Shown piece after piece: positions 1 to 8,369 of a stretch of DNA of 46,973 nucleotides. Under the pieces are notes generated by a model. That model made no database searches. It was not told the DNA's origin and worked only from the letters and a program-made list of their open reading frames with translations. A program made the position numbers and the translations under genes. The DNA lies in the NCBI GenBank assembly GCA_021776075.1, contig JAJFGQ010000072.1, positions 1 to 46,973 of the forward strand, read 5' to 3'. How positions within the stretch are numbered: position 1 is the first letter of the stretch; each line of letters starts with the position of its first letter. Source of the stretch: Alphaproteobacteria bacterium (GTDB lineage: Bacteria; Pseudomonadota; Alphaproteobacteria; Micavibrionales; Micavibrionaceae).

Positions 1-1
1 T

Positions 2-901
2 CAGCAGGGAATGCCGCATCTGACGGAAAAGGGCCGTCCTCTGGGAAATGGACGTTTTTCCGAGGAAGAGCTGGGAATTGCAGCGGCTGTTGTCCGGCGG
101 GAGGAAGAAAAAAAGGCCGCGGAAATGGCAAAGCCCTATGAAGAAGAAATAGAGCGGAAACGTACAGAGAAAGTGCAGGAAAAAATGCGTACCAAAAATT
201 TGCAATCCCTCTTATCAAATATGGGCGGCACTCTGCAGGAGGAATTTCTTAAGGAGTCCACTGCGGGCAAGTTTGAGTTCTATTTGAAAGCGACAAAACT
301 GGAGAGCCATTTGCTTGATATACAGAGCGCTGTAACGGCAGCTTATAACGTGATTGGCAAATCAGGTTATGACAACTGGAAAGGTCTTGTGCGCCATAAT
401 AGACATAAAGGCCTCCATGATGAGCTCTGTGCGGCCCATCGTTTTTTTGATGAAGCTGCCGCCGTTTTTGAGACAGACAAACAGCCCGATTTTTTAAAAA
501 ATATGACGCTGGAGTTTCATGTTGTTGCTTCAGCCATTTTATTCCGTCTGTTACGTAATGTCAGTCATTTGGATGCGGGGTCTGAGAAAGAAGAGGGAAC
601 AGAGAAAACGTCAGATATCAGGACATGGTTTGAAGAGAGTTTTTGTAATGTCGAACTGGCAATGGAAGATATGGGCTTAAGCGCAGAGCGTATTGCAGCC
701 ATTCGTGCCGATGTTATGAAGCGAAGAGACTTTAAAGCGTGCAGAAATTTGTTAGTTAAATTTTTGGAAAATATCGATCAAAACAGGGAACGGTTATTAC
801 AGGCCGTTAATTATACTGTTGAACAGGATGAAAAAGCTTCCACTGTTGTTTCGGCAGAAACCTTATCACAGGCCTATAAAGAAAATGAATTAAGGCCATA
901 G
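2..901 (+). CDS. Paralogous family protein of unknown function (copy 1, 5'-truncated)
   Basis: Soluble-looking, charged, helix-rich protein of unknown function. The frame is open to the window edge: the codons before the ATG at 11 read QQG, and the residues from there (PHLTEKGRPLG) line up with residues about 156-166 of the next protein (PHLTEGGRPVG). The ATG at 11 is therefore internal and the true start lies upstream of the window, probably about 155 residues away. Other shared blocks with the downstream gene are KLESHLLDIQSAV against QLESCLRQAKHRI, a hydrophobic helix ending in LRNV in both, and a block ending FLENI near the C-terminus. No signal peptide or membrane segment is visible in the part present. 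It lies 10 bp upstream of its paralogue, so the two are probably co-transcribed. I do not recognise the family. Confidence 0.75.
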   Translation, partial: QQGMPHLTEKGRPLGNGRFSEEELGIAAAVVRREEEKKAAEMAKPYEEEIERKRTEKVQEKMRTKNLQSLLSNMGGTLQEEFLKESTAGKFEFYLKATKLESHLLDIQSAVTAAYNVIGKSGYDNWKGLVRHNRHKGLHDELCAAHRFFDEAAAVFETDKQPDFLKNMTLEFHVVASAILFRLLRNVSHLDAGSEKEEGTEKTSDIRTWFEESFCNVELAMEDMGLSAERIAAIRADVMKRRDFKACRNLLVKFLENIDQNRERLLQAVNYTVEQDEKASTVVSAETLSQAYKENELRP

Positions 902-911
902 GGCGCATAAA

Positions 912-2279
912 ATGAACATTTTTAAGAAAAAACCGAAAGAATTACCTGCCCCTGCCAAGCCCGCAGACAGGTTGAAGCTGATTCTTGATGCCGCCGCAAA
1001 GCAAAAAAAGGCAGAGCATGGTGAGTATTTTCGGACTCAGGGTTTTCAGATTAAATCCGGCGGCCTGAAGAATGAAACGCAATATATGGAAGCCTTATGG
1101 ATGAAGGATCGCCGTAACTGGACGGTTCAGAAGGTCATGAGTTATGAGGGGCTTCGTTTGCCCGCAGGGCGATCGACGCATGCGGATGATGTTAATGCTT
1201 TGCTCCAATCCAAAAACACATCTTACGTTCCTGTCAAAGAAGGGGTTTGTTTTTTTGAGGCCATGCATGAAGTGGCTATGTTTGAGGCGCTTCCACTGAA
1301 GGGTATGGAACGGCAGGAAGAGGATTTAAAGAGTGATCATTATATTGATTTTGCCCACAAAGAAGGCCTTATTTTTGATGAGAATGGTTTGCCACATCTG
1401 ACGGAAGGTGGCCGTCCGGTTGGTAAAGTGAAGATTCCACAGAGTGAACTGGATGAGCTGGAAGCGCGCCGGGCGTTACAAAAGAGTGATGAGGAGCCTT
1501 TTTCACCGACATGGCCGGGTATTGATGCGTTAGAAAATACGTTTAATCAACAATCCGGTGGCGTTGTGGATATGGAAGCCCATATGAAGATGGTGCAACT
1601 GGAAAGTTGCTTGCGACAGGCAAAGCACAGGATTACGGAGGCTATGGGTGCTTATAAGGCCCGTAACCATTATAATCATTATAACCATTCTTATGGAGAT
1701 TATAAAAAGCAGTCTTCCTGGAAGGAGGGCTGGGGCGGGGCTCCTAATCCTTATCAGGGGACATTTTATCGTTGTATGGACGGTGCGTCTGAAAGTTTGT
1801 CTAGACCTTTTTACTCTTCGATTCCGAAAGAGTTGTACCAACCTCTGAAAGACATCCAGCTGAATTTTTGTGTTTTGCGGAGCGTGGCTTATTATCATGC
1901 CTTGCGGAACGTGCAGAACCCTAAGGCATTTGGACACGAAGAGTCCAAGACAGATTTGCGGAAGCTCATGGATGAATCTATGGACGATCTTAATCGCCAT
2001 ACAGAGTATCGGGATAAAGACGAAAGATTCATGGCAAGAGTGAATGCTCGTATTATTCAGAAGCGTGAGTTTTCGGATGTTATGGATATGATAAAGGCTT
2101 ACGAAACGGGTCTTGGTCTGTTTTTAGAAAACATTACAAAACTGGTTGACCGTGATGTTGCGCAGGCCAGCTTGCCGTCTGTGGAACCAGTAAAGTTGCT
2201 GGAAAGGGCGGAGCCTGTATTGCAGGAACAGCCCCTTATTCCGCAAGGTGCTTATATTCCTCATTGTGATCTCATGTAG
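912..2279 (+). CDS. Paralogous family protein of unknown function (copy 2)
   Basis: A 455-residue protein without a recognisable domain. It starts MNIFKKKPKEL, much like copy 3 (MNMFKRTKSIEPKQL). Shared blocks with copy 3 are FFEAMHEVAMFEALPLKGM at about 119-137 (copy 3: FFEAIEKLALFENNPFPGM) and a KEG..FD..G.PH.T segment near 147-160. The centre carries an unusual His/Asn/Tyr-rich stretch (NHYNHYNHSYGDY, about residues 250-262) encoded by imperfect repeats of cattataa. No signal peptide or membrane segment is seen, so it is probably cytoplasmic. The ATG follows copy 1 by 10 bp with little Shine-Dalgarno sequence. The function is unknown; similarity to its neighbours is by eye only. Confidence 0.8.
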   Translation: MNIFKKKPKELPAPAKPADRLKLILDAAAKQKKAEHGEYFRTQGFQIKSGGLKNETQYMEALWMKDRRNWTVQKVMSYEGLRLPAGRSTHADDVNALLQSKNTSYVPVKEGVCFFEAMHEVAMFEALPLKGMERQEEDLKSDHYIDFAHKEGLIFDENGLPHLTEGGRPVGKVKIPQSELDELEARRALQKSDEEPFSPTWPGIDALENTFNQQSGGVVDMEAHMKMVQLESCLRQAKHRITEAMGAYKARNHYNHYNHSYGDYKKQSSWKEGWGGAPNPYQGTFYRCMDGASESLSRPFYSSIPKELYQPLKDIQLNFCVLRSVAYYHALRNVQNPKAFGHEESKTDLRKLMDESMDDLNRHTEYRDKDERFMARVNARIIQKREFSDVMDMIKAYETGLGLFLENITKLVDRDVAQASLPSVEPVKLLERAEPVLQEQPLIPQGAYIPHCDLM

Positions 2280-2294
2280 TTCTGTTGTTTTTTA

Positions 2295-2324
2295 TTGACA
2301 TAATACACAAAAGTAAGGCATGAT
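2295..2324 (+). promoter_or_regulatory. Candidate sigma-70 promoter for the 2356 gene
   Basis: A perfect -35 hexamer TTGACA (2295-2300) is followed after 18 bp by CATGAT (2319-2324). Transcription would start near 2330. It lies between the end of copy 2 and the small gene at 2356. If it is real, the upstream in-frame ATG at 2320 sits inside the -10 element and cannot be the start. Seen by eye only. Confidence 0.4.
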
Positions 2325-2355
2325 CGTTGTTATTGAAAACAGGGAGGCGGCGGAC

Positions 2356-2760
2356 ATGAAACATTTAAATATGACATCAATAGAGAACGATCTGAATAAG
2401 GATGACCCGCGCGATAATGAGAACAAAGCAAACGATAATGCGGTTCTTATGGGGAACGATCCAAATGGTAATAAGTGGCTCAGAGAGCTGACAGTCGGTC
2501 AGATACCATCCGGCAGTGCGGCCAAATTTATTGGCAGGAATGATTACAGCAGAAATGCTTTTGAGCTCGTTGGCGATGTTCCCTTTGAAACAACGGCGGG
2601 AAAAGCCACGCTTGATTTTGAACGTGTCACACAGTCAATTACACTCGGTGATGGTACGACATTGCAGGTCAGCAGCGCTTCCGCATTCAAAGTTTCCAGC
2701 GCGGACGGAAAGCCGGCTCCGGTTCAGCCCAACAACCAATCAGAATTTAATTTTGTGTAG
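2356..2760 (+). CDS. Small acidic protein of unknown function
   Basis: A 134-residue protein starting MKHLNMTSIEND. I chose the ATG at 2356 because a GGGAGG Shine-Dalgarno lies 8 bp upstream; an in-frame ATG at 2320 has none and overlaps the candidate promoter. The N-terminal 35 residues are Asn/Asp-rich and look disordered. The rest alternates polar and hydrophobic residues with Gly/Thr/Ser, suggesting beta structure (for example TLGDGTTLQVSSASAFKVSS). No signal peptide, lipobox or membrane segment is visible. It is followed directly by an intergenic repeat. I do not recognise it. Confidence 0.7.
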   Translation: MKHLNMTSIENDLNKDDPRDNENKANDNAVLMGNDPNGNKWLRELTVGQIPSGSAAKFIGRNDYSRNAFELVGDVPFETTAGKATLDFERVTQSITLGDGTTLQVSSASAFKVSSADGKPAPVQPNNQSEFNFV

Positions 2761-2774
2761 TCTTGGGCTGTGCT

Positions 2775-2847
2775 CATAACCAGACCCTCGCTGTTCTTAT
2801 CCTGCTATCACAGGATCGCGGGGGTGACAAGATTGTCTTATTCTTAA
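2775..2847 (+). repeat. Dispersed intergenic repeat, copy A (73-bp core)
   Basis: This 73-bp core matches 20478-20550 at 67 of 73 positions by hand comparison, in the same orientation, and a few preceding bases (gctgtgct) are also shared. Near each end sit ACCCTCGC and GCGGGGGT, an almost perfect inverted repeat that is perfect in copy B. It lies just after the stop of the 2356 gene. It is probably a small non-coding repeat family of the REP or MITE type. Confidence 0.75.
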
Positions 2848-2870
2848 ATGAAATGGCTATAATAATACAT

Positions 2871-2950
2871 CCGTCACCCCGGACGAACCAACCCGCGTCA
2901 TCCTTCGTTGATACAGGCTCAGATCCCTCGATTTTACTCGGGATGACGGG
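2871..2950. repeat. Palindromic intergenic element with terminal inverted repeats
   Basis: The left end CCGTCACCCCGGA (2871-2883) and right end TCGGGATGACGGG (2938-2950) are imperfect inverted repeats enclosing about 54 bp. Ends of the cgtcatcccg type are common in intergenic palindromes of Alphaproteobacteria. It stands immediately beside repeat copy A and downstream of gap, and together they fill most of the 222-bp spacer. A role as a transcription stop is possible, but there is no T tract. Confidence 0.5.
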
Positions 2951-2982
2951 AGAGGGCGTTTGTTTTATTGAGGACTGATGTC

Positions 2983-4017
2983 TCAGGCCGCTTCGGCTTT
3001 GGAATTATAGCCGACAGCATGCATTTGCGTGCCGGTGTCCAGCATCCGGTTGGAAAAGCCCCATTCATTGTCATACCAACTCATGATGCGAACCTGCTTG
3101 CCGCCGATAACCTTTGTGCCTTCTAGCGAGAAGATGGAGGAGAGTGGGTTGTGATTGAAGTCGCCGGAGACAAGCGGCTCATCATAACAACCGAGAACAC
3201 CTTCAAGCGTGCCACCTGCAAATTCCTTGATGATATTGTTGACTTCGTCCACCGTTGTGTCGCGGCTGGCCATGAAATTCAGGTCAACGACCGAGACATT
3301 CGGTGTGGGTACACGCATGGAAACACCGTCCAGTTTTCCATCCAGTTCGGGCAGCACTTTGCCAACAGCTTTGGCAGCTCCTGTGGAGGTCGGGATCATG
3401 TTTAGGGCACCGGAGCGGGCGCGGTGTAGATCGCTATGCATCGTATCCACAAGGCGTTGATCGCCGGTATAGCTGTGAATGGTCGTCATGAATCCGCTTT
3501 CGATACCGATTCTTTGGTTCAGGGCAAAAGCCACAGGCGCCAGACAATTCGTGGTGCAGGAAGCATTGGAAACGATTTTGTGATGAGCGTTTAGTTGATC
3601 GCTATTCACGCCGTAAACAACGGTTAGGTCTTCACCTTTGGCAGGAGCAGAGATAAGCACTTTTTTGGCGCCGGCCTGTAAATGCTTTTCAGCGCCTTCG
3701 CGGTTAGTGAATATACCCGTACATTCAAAGGCAATGTCGATATTCATCTCACCCCAGGGCAGAGCCGCCGGATCACGTTCTTGTGTGCATTTAATTTTTT
3801 TGCCATTCGCAATGATTGTATCGTTTCCTTCTGTGGAAACCTCAAAAGGCGAGGGGCCATGAACTGAGTCATATTTCAGGAGATGCGCATTGGTCTTGAT
3901 GTCGGCCAGATCGTTGATGGCGACGATTTCAATATCATTACGTCCTGATTCAACCCAGGCCCGGAAAACCAAACGGCCAATACGGCCAAATCCGTTAATT
4001 GCTACTTTTGCAGTCAT
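2983..4017 (-). CDS. gap: Glyceraldehyde-3-phosphate dehydrogenase, type I
   Basis: Interconverts glyceraldehyde 3-phosphate and 1,3-bisphosphoglycerate with NAD, in cytoplasmic glycolysis or gluconeogenesis. The 344-residue length is normal. It shows the N-terminal nucleotide-binding start [17 protein letters not shown], the catalytic block SNASCTTNC with the active-site cysteine at 154, and the C-terminal [15 protein letters not shown] signature. The start is the ATG at 4017, with AAGGAG about 7 bp upstream; the frame stays open for 34 more codons but that extension does not resemble GAPDH. It lies downstream of tkt on the same strand, a classical carbon-metabolism pairing, but a 223-bp spacer with a palindromic element separates them, so it may have its own promoter. 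The symbol gap is safe; gapA or gapB cannot be decided. Confidence 0.97.
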   Translation of the reverse strand: MTAKVAINGFGRIGRLVFRAWVESGRNDIEIVAINDLADIKTNAHLLKYDSVHGPSPFEVSTEGNDTIIANGKKIKCTQERDPAALPWGEMNIDIAFECTGIFTNREGAEKHLQAGAKKVLISAPAKGEDLTVVYGVNSDQLNAHHKIVSNASCTTNCLAPVAFALNQRIGIESGFMTTIHSYTGDQRLVDTMHSDLHRARSGALNMIPTSTGAAKAVGKVLPELDGKLDGVSMRVPTPNVSVVDLNFMASRDTTVDEVNNIIKEFAGGTLEGVLGCYDEPLVSGDFNHNPLSSIFSLEGTKVIGGKQVRIMSWYDNEWGFSNRMLDTGTQMHAVGYNSKAEAA

Positions 4018-4070
4018 TAATTTTCTCCTTTTGCTGTTTGTAGATAGCGAAACAAATAACGCCCCTAATT

Positions 4071-4206
4071 CGTCACCCCCGCGGTCCGGTTCAGCCGGAC
4101 TAAAACAGCGGGGGTCCATGATGTCAGCGTACTTTGTCCGCTGTCTTTTCCGGATACCCGTTGTTCATACGCACCCTGACGGGTACGTCCCGGGTATGAC
4201 GGCGTA
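4071..4206. repeat. Complex palindromic element between tkt and gap
   Basis: Nested inverted repeats: ACCCCCGC (4075-4082) pairs with GCGGGGGT (4108-4115), and inside it GTCCGG (4084-4089) pairs with CCGGAC (4095-4100). Further on, TACCCGT and ACGGGTA form a second hairpin. The outer ends read cgtcaccccc and gggtatgacg. The ACCCCCGC/GCGGGGGT pair is the same as in the repeat at 20478-20550, suggesting related elements. In RNA transcribed from tkt towards gap it would form strong stem-loops and could attenuate read-through or stabilise transcript ends (inference). Confidence 0.6.
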
Positions 4207-4240
4207 GAGGCGTGTTGTTTATTCTGGTGATTGCAGGGCA

Positions 4241-6262
4241 TTAGTCCATTTTTTCTTTTGCAATTTTTACAATGGCTTCCGGTGTTATATTAAAGTGATT
4301 ATATAACTCCTGAGCCGGGGCTGAGTCACCAAAGCCAGTCATGCCGACAAAGCCGCCATGCGGGCCGATGAAACGGTCCCATCCTTGCCGTATACCGGCC
4401 TCAACAGCAATTTTGATGCTGTTATTGCAGAAGAGGCTTTGTTGATATTCGCTATCCTGTTCCCAGAATAATTCCATGCACGGCACGGAAACGAGCCGCG
4501 TGGCTATATTGTCTTTCGCCAGCATTGTTCCGGCTTCCAGCGCAATTTCGACTTCCGAACCGGAGGCGAATAGTGTTACCTGTGGCTCACCTTCACAATC
4601 GGCCAGTATATAAGCGCCTTTGGCACATAAATTCTCATCCGTCATTTCGGGACGAATGGTGGGAAGGGCTTGCCGTGTCAGAGCCAGCAAAGAGGGTGCG
4701 TCTTTCTTTTCCAGTGCAAATTGCCAGCATTCTGTTGTCTCCATAACATCACAGGGACGCATGACATACAAATTGGGAATGGCACGTAAGGCCGCTACAT
4801 GCTCAACGGGCTGGTGTGTGGGACCGTCTTCGCCTAAACCGATTGAATCATGCGTCATAACATAGATCACGCGTTGTTTCATAAGGGCCGACAAGCGAAT
4901 GGCCGGGCGGCAATAATCGCTGAATGTCAGGAACGTGCCGCCATAGGGGATAATACCGCCATGCAGGGTCATACCGTTCATTATCGCGGCCATGCCATGT
5001 TCCCGTACGCCGTAATAGATATATTGGCCGTTATAGTTGTTATCGGGGCTGATGGCCTCCGGGCCTTTGATTTTTGTGTTGTTGGAACCGGTCAGGTCCG
5101 CCGATCCACCAACCATGGACGGTAATGCCGGGACGAGTTTCTCCAGAACCATGCCGGATGCCTGACGCGTTGCCACGTTGGGACGGTCTTCAATGAATCT
5201 TTTTTTCAAGTCCTTGATAACGGGGGTTATAATCTCCGATACATCACCGGCTATGGTTTTCAGGAATTCATCACTGACTCTGTTTTCTGCCATGCGGTGT
5301 TCCCATTCTTCAAAGTCAGAATGGTGGCGTTCTCCGATCATGTGCCATTGTTCCATGATCTCCAGAGGAATATCGAACTCTCCATGAGGCCAATCCAGAT
5401 TCTCGCGCGCGCCGGCAATTTCTTTTTCGCCGAGCGGAGAGCCATGCGAAGAGGATGAATCCTGTTTTGTCGGCGCACCGTAGCCAATATGGGTTTTACA
5501 GCAGATGATGCTCGGTGTGTCTGTCGTGCGTGCGTTGGCGATGGCCTGATCAATTTGCGTATGGTCGTGACCGTCTATTTCCTGCACATCCCAGCCATAG
5601 GCTTCGAAACGCTTGCGTACATCATCGGAATAAGACAAAGACGTTGGCCCGTCGATGGAAATGCCGTTATCGTCATAAAGCAGAATCAGGCGGTCCAGCT
5701 TTAAATGCCCTGCCAGTGCACAGGACTCATGGCTAATGCCTTCCATTAAATCGCCGTCACTCGCTATGACGTAAGTATAATGGTCAACCAAATCTTCGCC
5801 GAAACGGTTATGCAGAATGCGTTCGGCCAGTGCAAAGCCCGCCGCTGTTGAGACGCCCTGTCCCAAAGGACCGGTTGTCATTTCGATACCACAGGCGGGG
5901 TCAACTTCCGGATGACCGGGTGTCAGGCTGTGTAGTTGACGAAAGTTTTTAATTTCTTCCAGCGACATTTTTTCGTAGCCCGTTAAATGCAAAAGCGCAT
6001 AAAGAAGCATGGAGCCGTGACCGGCAGACAGGATAAATCTGTCCCTGTCCGGCCATTCCGGATGGCGCGGGTCGTATTTCAGGTGCTTGCTAAAGAGTAT
6101 CGTGGCCACATCTGCCATACCCATGGGCATGCCCGGATGGCCGGAATTCGCTTTTTGCACGGCATCCATGGCCAGAGCCCGGATAGAATTTGCCATGTCT
6201 TTATAGCCGGCATTTTGAGATGTTTGTGGTTTTTGAGTCATACTTGCTGCCTGTGCGGTCAT
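4241..6262 (-). CDS. tkt: Transketolase
   Basis: Thiamine-diphosphate enzyme of the non-oxidative pentose phosphate pathway that transfers two-carbon ketol units between sugar phosphates. The 673-residue length is typical. Recognisable segments are AVQKANSGHPGMPMG near the N-terminus, the ThDP/Mg motif in SDGDLMEGISHESCALAGH with the following DDNGISIDG, and the pyrimidine-domain segments YYGVREHGMAAIMNG and MTHDSIGLGEDGPTHQPVEH. The start is uncertain: ATG at 6262 is taken, but in-frame ATGs at 6241 and 6196 also exist and none has a strong Shine-Dalgarno; conserved sequence begins at about residue 20. It is transcribed away from the zapA group and towards gap. Confidence 0.96.
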   Translation of the reverse strand: MTAQAASMTQKPQTSQNAGYKDMANSIRALAMDAVQKANSGHPGMPMGMADVATILFSKHLKYDPRHPEWPDRDRFILSAGHGSMLLYALLHLTGYEKMSLEEIKNFRQLHSLTPGHPEVDPACGIEMTTGPLGQGVSTAAGFALAERILHNRFGEDLVDHYTYVIASDGDLMEGISHESCALAGHLKLDRLILLYDDNGISIDGPTSLSYSDDVRKRFEAYGWDVQEIDGHDHTQIDQAIANARTTDTPSIICCKTHIGYGAPTKQDSSSSHGSPLGEKEIAGARENLDWPHGEFDIPLEIMEQWHMIGERHHSDFEEWEHRMAENRVSDEFLKTIAGDVSEIITPVIKDLKKRFIEDRPNVATRQASGMVLEKLVPALPSMVGGSADLTGSNNTKIKGPEAISPDNNYNGQYIYYGVREHGMAAIMNGMTLHGGIIPYGGTFLTFSDYCRPAIRLSALMKQRVIYVMTHDSIGLGEDGPTHQPVEHVAALRAIPNLYVMRPCDVMETTECWQFALEKKDAPSLLALTRQALPTIRPEMTDENLCAKGAYILADCEGEPQVTLFASGSEVEIALEAGTMLAKDNIATRLVSVPCMELFWEQDSEYQQSLFCNNSIKIAVEAGIRQGWDRFIGPHGGFVGMTGFGDSAPAQELYNHFNITPEAIVKIAKEKMD

Positions 6263-6297
6263 TTTCGGTTTTCCCCACTTTTCTGATGTCTGGCCTT

Positions 6298-6326
6298 ACA
6301 ATGCCGTTCTCCAGCGGTGAGGTCAA
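6298..6326 (-). promoter_or_regulatory. Candidate tkt promoter
   Basis: Read on the minus strand, TTGACC (6326-6321) is followed after 17 bp by CATTGT (6303-6298), giving a start near 6290 and a leader of about 30 nt to the tkt ATG. Found by eye; the -10 is weak. Confidence 0.3.
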
Positions 6327-6376
6327 TACTCAAGAGATTTTGTCAACAGGCTCAGAAAAAAATATAACATCAGTTC

Positions 6377-6405
6377 TTGACCAAACCATGGAATGGTTGC
6401 TATTC
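6377..6405 (+). promoter_or_regulatory. Candidate promoter for the zapA group
   Basis: TTGACC (6377-6382), a 17-bp spacer, then CTATTC (6400-6405), about 45 bp before the GTG start at 6454. If used, the in-frame ATG at 6388 lies in the promoter rather than in the message. Found by eye only. Confidence 0.3.
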
Positions 6406-6453
6406 ACCCACTCTAGTCAGGGACTCGATTTAGAAACAAGAGGGAGAAGGGCC

Positions 6454-6687
6454 GTGTCATCCATTCAACAAGCGTTGGGTAAGCTTTTTCAGTCTATTGA
6501 AACTCTGGACGCTGCCAGTCTGGACTGTGAGCAGAAGATACTGAAGGGCAATCAGCAGGATATGTTCAACAGTACTGCCGAAGGGGTTGTGAACGGTAAT
6601 GGCCATTTGGCGATTGATCCTTCTATTTTAGCGCAGAAACTTGACGTGACGATCGAACGGGTTGAACAGATTTTGAGGGAAGGCTGA
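6454..6687 (+). CDS. Small coiled-coil protein upstream of ZapA
   Basis: A 77-residue protein reading MSSIQQALGKLFQSIETLDA, ending in a helix with TIERVEQILREG. I chose the GTG at 6454 because AGGGAGAAGG lies just upstream and the more N-terminal in-frame residues look non-coding. In many Alphaproteobacteria a short coiled-coil gene (DUF4164-like) stands directly before zapA; the position, size and heptad-like pattern here fit that. The stop is 4 bp before zapA, so the two are surely co-transcribed. It may act with ZapA in division (inference from context). Confidence 0.7.
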   Translation: MSSIQQALGKLFQSIETLDAASLDCEQKILKGNQQDMFNSTAEGVVNGNGHLAIDPSILAQKLDVTIERVEQILREG

Positions 6688-6691
6688 GATT

Positions 6692-7045
6692 ATGGCTGAG
6701 ATCAATCTTGTTATTCATGGAAAATCATACGGTATTGCCTGCGATAACGGGCAGGAGCAACGCGTAGCCGATTTGGGGCACTATGTTGATCAACGTTTGC
6801 GTGAAATTTCTTCGGCAGGCGCGGCAACGAATGAGTCGCATTTGCTTGTGTTGACGGCTCTGGTTCTGGCTGATGAAATTTACGAAGCCAAAAATACTCA
6901 GAAGGATGGGCAGACTGATGGTGACGTGGTTCCTTTAAAAGAGCGTGTGTCCGAGAGCGAGGAACTTCAGATCGTGGAAGCTATCGAACATATGGCGGCA
7001 CGGATTACGTCTGTTTCCGGTCGGCTACAGAAGACAGGTTCGTAA
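6692..7045 (+). CDS. zapA: Cell division protein ZapA
   Basis: A 117-residue ZapA family protein that binds FtsZ and promotes bundling of protofilaments at the division ring. The N-terminal INLVIHGKSYGIACDNGQEQRV followed by LGHYVDQRLREI is the family's characteristic FtsZ-binding beta/alpha fold, and the rest is a dimerising helix (LLVLTALVLADEIYEAKN). An AGGGAAGG Shine-Dalgarno lies in the end of the preceding gene. It is convergent with rocD, with one base between the stop codons. In Proteobacteria zapA, the 6S RNA gene and fthC form a conserved neighbourhood; here rocD is inserted into it. Confidence 0.93.
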   Translation: MAEINLVIHGKSYGIACDNGQEQRVADLGHYVDQRLREISSAGAATNESHLLVLTALVLADEIYEAKNTQKDGQTDGDVVPLKERVSESEELQIVEAIEHMAARITSVSGRLQKTGS

Positions 7046-7046
7046 G

Positions 7047-8279
7047 CTAAAGACTTTCCTCTGTTTCTTTAAGAACAACTCGCATTTGCTGGATAGCCCA
7101 GTCTATATATTCTTTTTCAATTGTAAGCGGCGGGGCAAAGCGGACGACTGTGTCATGGGTTTCCTTGCACAGGATTCCTTTATGTTGAAGACGTTCGCAG
7201 ACGTTGCGGGCTGTTGTCTTTCCCGGATCAATATCCATACCAACCATAAGGCCCATGCCCCGTACATCTGTTACGAGTGAAGAGGTGATCGCCATGAGCT
7301 GTTCTTTTAAGTGATTTCCCAGTTCATGGCTGCGTTCGGCAAGTTTTTCATCCTTCAGCATACGAATAGATTCAAGGCCGATGGCTGCTGCAATAGGATT
7401 CCCGCCGAAGGTGGAGCCGTGGCTGCCCGGATCAAAGACATCCATAACATCATCGCGCGCCATAAAGGCTGACACAGGGTAGATACCACCGCCGAGCGCC
7501 TTACCGAGCAGTAGTCCGTCCGGTTTGTCAATTTCATGTTGAAAGGCAAAGTTTTTGCCGGTCCGCCCCATTCCTGTTTGTATTTCATCAAGAATAAGCA
7601 GCACGTTGTTTCGTCTACAAAGGGTCTGCACTTGTTTAAGCCAGCCGGAAGGGGGGATAATGATTCCGCCTTCACCCTGTATGGGTTCAACAAGAAAGGC
7701 GCAGGTTTCTTTCGTTATGGCTTTTTTTAGGGCTTCGATATTACCGTAAGGAATGCTGTCAAAACCGCCATCGAAGGGCCCAAAGCCACGGCGGTATTCT
7801 TCATCGGTAGAAAAGCCGACAATCGTTGTTGTGCGGCCATGGAAGTTTCCGTCGCACACAATAATTTTAGCCTGATTTTCAGGGATTCGTTTTGTTGCAT
7901 ATCCCCAGCGTCGGGCGGCTTTAATCGCCGTTTCCACGGCTTCTGCTCCCGTGTTCATGGGGAGCATTTTCTCCATTCCTGTTAAACCACAGAGCATTTC
8001 TGCGAATTCGCCCAGTCGGTCCGTATAAAAAGCGCGGGATGGAACATCCAGTATCTCAAGCTGGTTCAACAAGGCGTCTTTGATGCGTTTGTTTAGATGC
8101 CCGGCGCTGACCGCGCTATAGGCGCTCAGGAAATCCATATATTTGTTACCATCGCTGTCCCACAGCCATATACCGCTTCCCCTAGTCAGGACAACGGGCA
8201 GGGGACTGTAATTTTGGGCCAGATATTTATTCTCACGGTCTATGTATTCGCGGGTCGTGGCGAGCGCGTTATTTGTCAC
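7047..8279 (-). CDS. rocD: Ornithine aminotransferase
   Basis: PLP-dependent class III aminotransferase of 410 residues that converts ornithine and 2-oxoglutarate to glutamate semialdehyde and glutamate, linking arginine/ornithine and proline metabolism. Visible motifs are NTGAEAVETAIKAARRWGY at about 109-127, the cofactor aspartate in DEIQTGMGRTGK (D231) and the Schiff-base lysine in LLLGKALGGG (K260). The start is the GTG at 8279, with a perfect AAGGAGGA 7 bp upstream. The N-terminus YIDRENKYLAQNYSPLPVVL is typical of ornithine aminotransferases rather than acetylornithine or GABA transaminases. It interrupts the usual zapA/6S/fthC order. Confidence 0.92.
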   Translation of the reverse strand: MTNNALATTREYIDRENKYLAQNYSPLPVVLTRGSGIWLWDSDGNKYMDFLSAYSAVSAGHLNKRIKDALLNQLEILDVPSRAFYTDRLGEFAEMLCGLTGMEKMLPMNTGAEAVETAIKAARRWGYATKRIPENQAKIIVCDGNFHGRTTTIVGFSTDEEYRRGFGPFDGGFDSIPYGNIEALKKAITKETCAFLVEPIQGEGGIIIPPSGWLKQVQTLCRRNNVLLILDEIQTGMGRTGKNFAFQHEIDKPDGLLLGKALGGGIYPVSAFMARDDVMDVFDPGSHGSTFGGNPIAAAIGLESIRMLKDEKLAERSHELGNHLKEQLMAITSSLVTDVRGMGLMVGMDIDPGKTTARNVCERLQHKGILCKETHDTVVRFAPPLTIEKEYIDWAIQQMRVVLKETEESL

Positions 8280-8369
8280 GGGGGAATCCTCCTTGAATCA
8301 CGAGACTCATTTATACATCTCATTTTCTGGACCTGCCAGCAAATTAATGCTAAGAAAGGCGCGCTGCGC

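Noticed and set aside
1530-2000. Minus-strand open frame opposite copy 2
   Set aside because: Shadow frame caused by codon composition; no ribosome site, no domain.
6190-6453. Extended N-terminus of the gene before zapA
   Set aside because: The upstream in-frame sequence runs over tkt and the likely promoter and does not look like a protein; the GTG at 6454 has a ribosome site.
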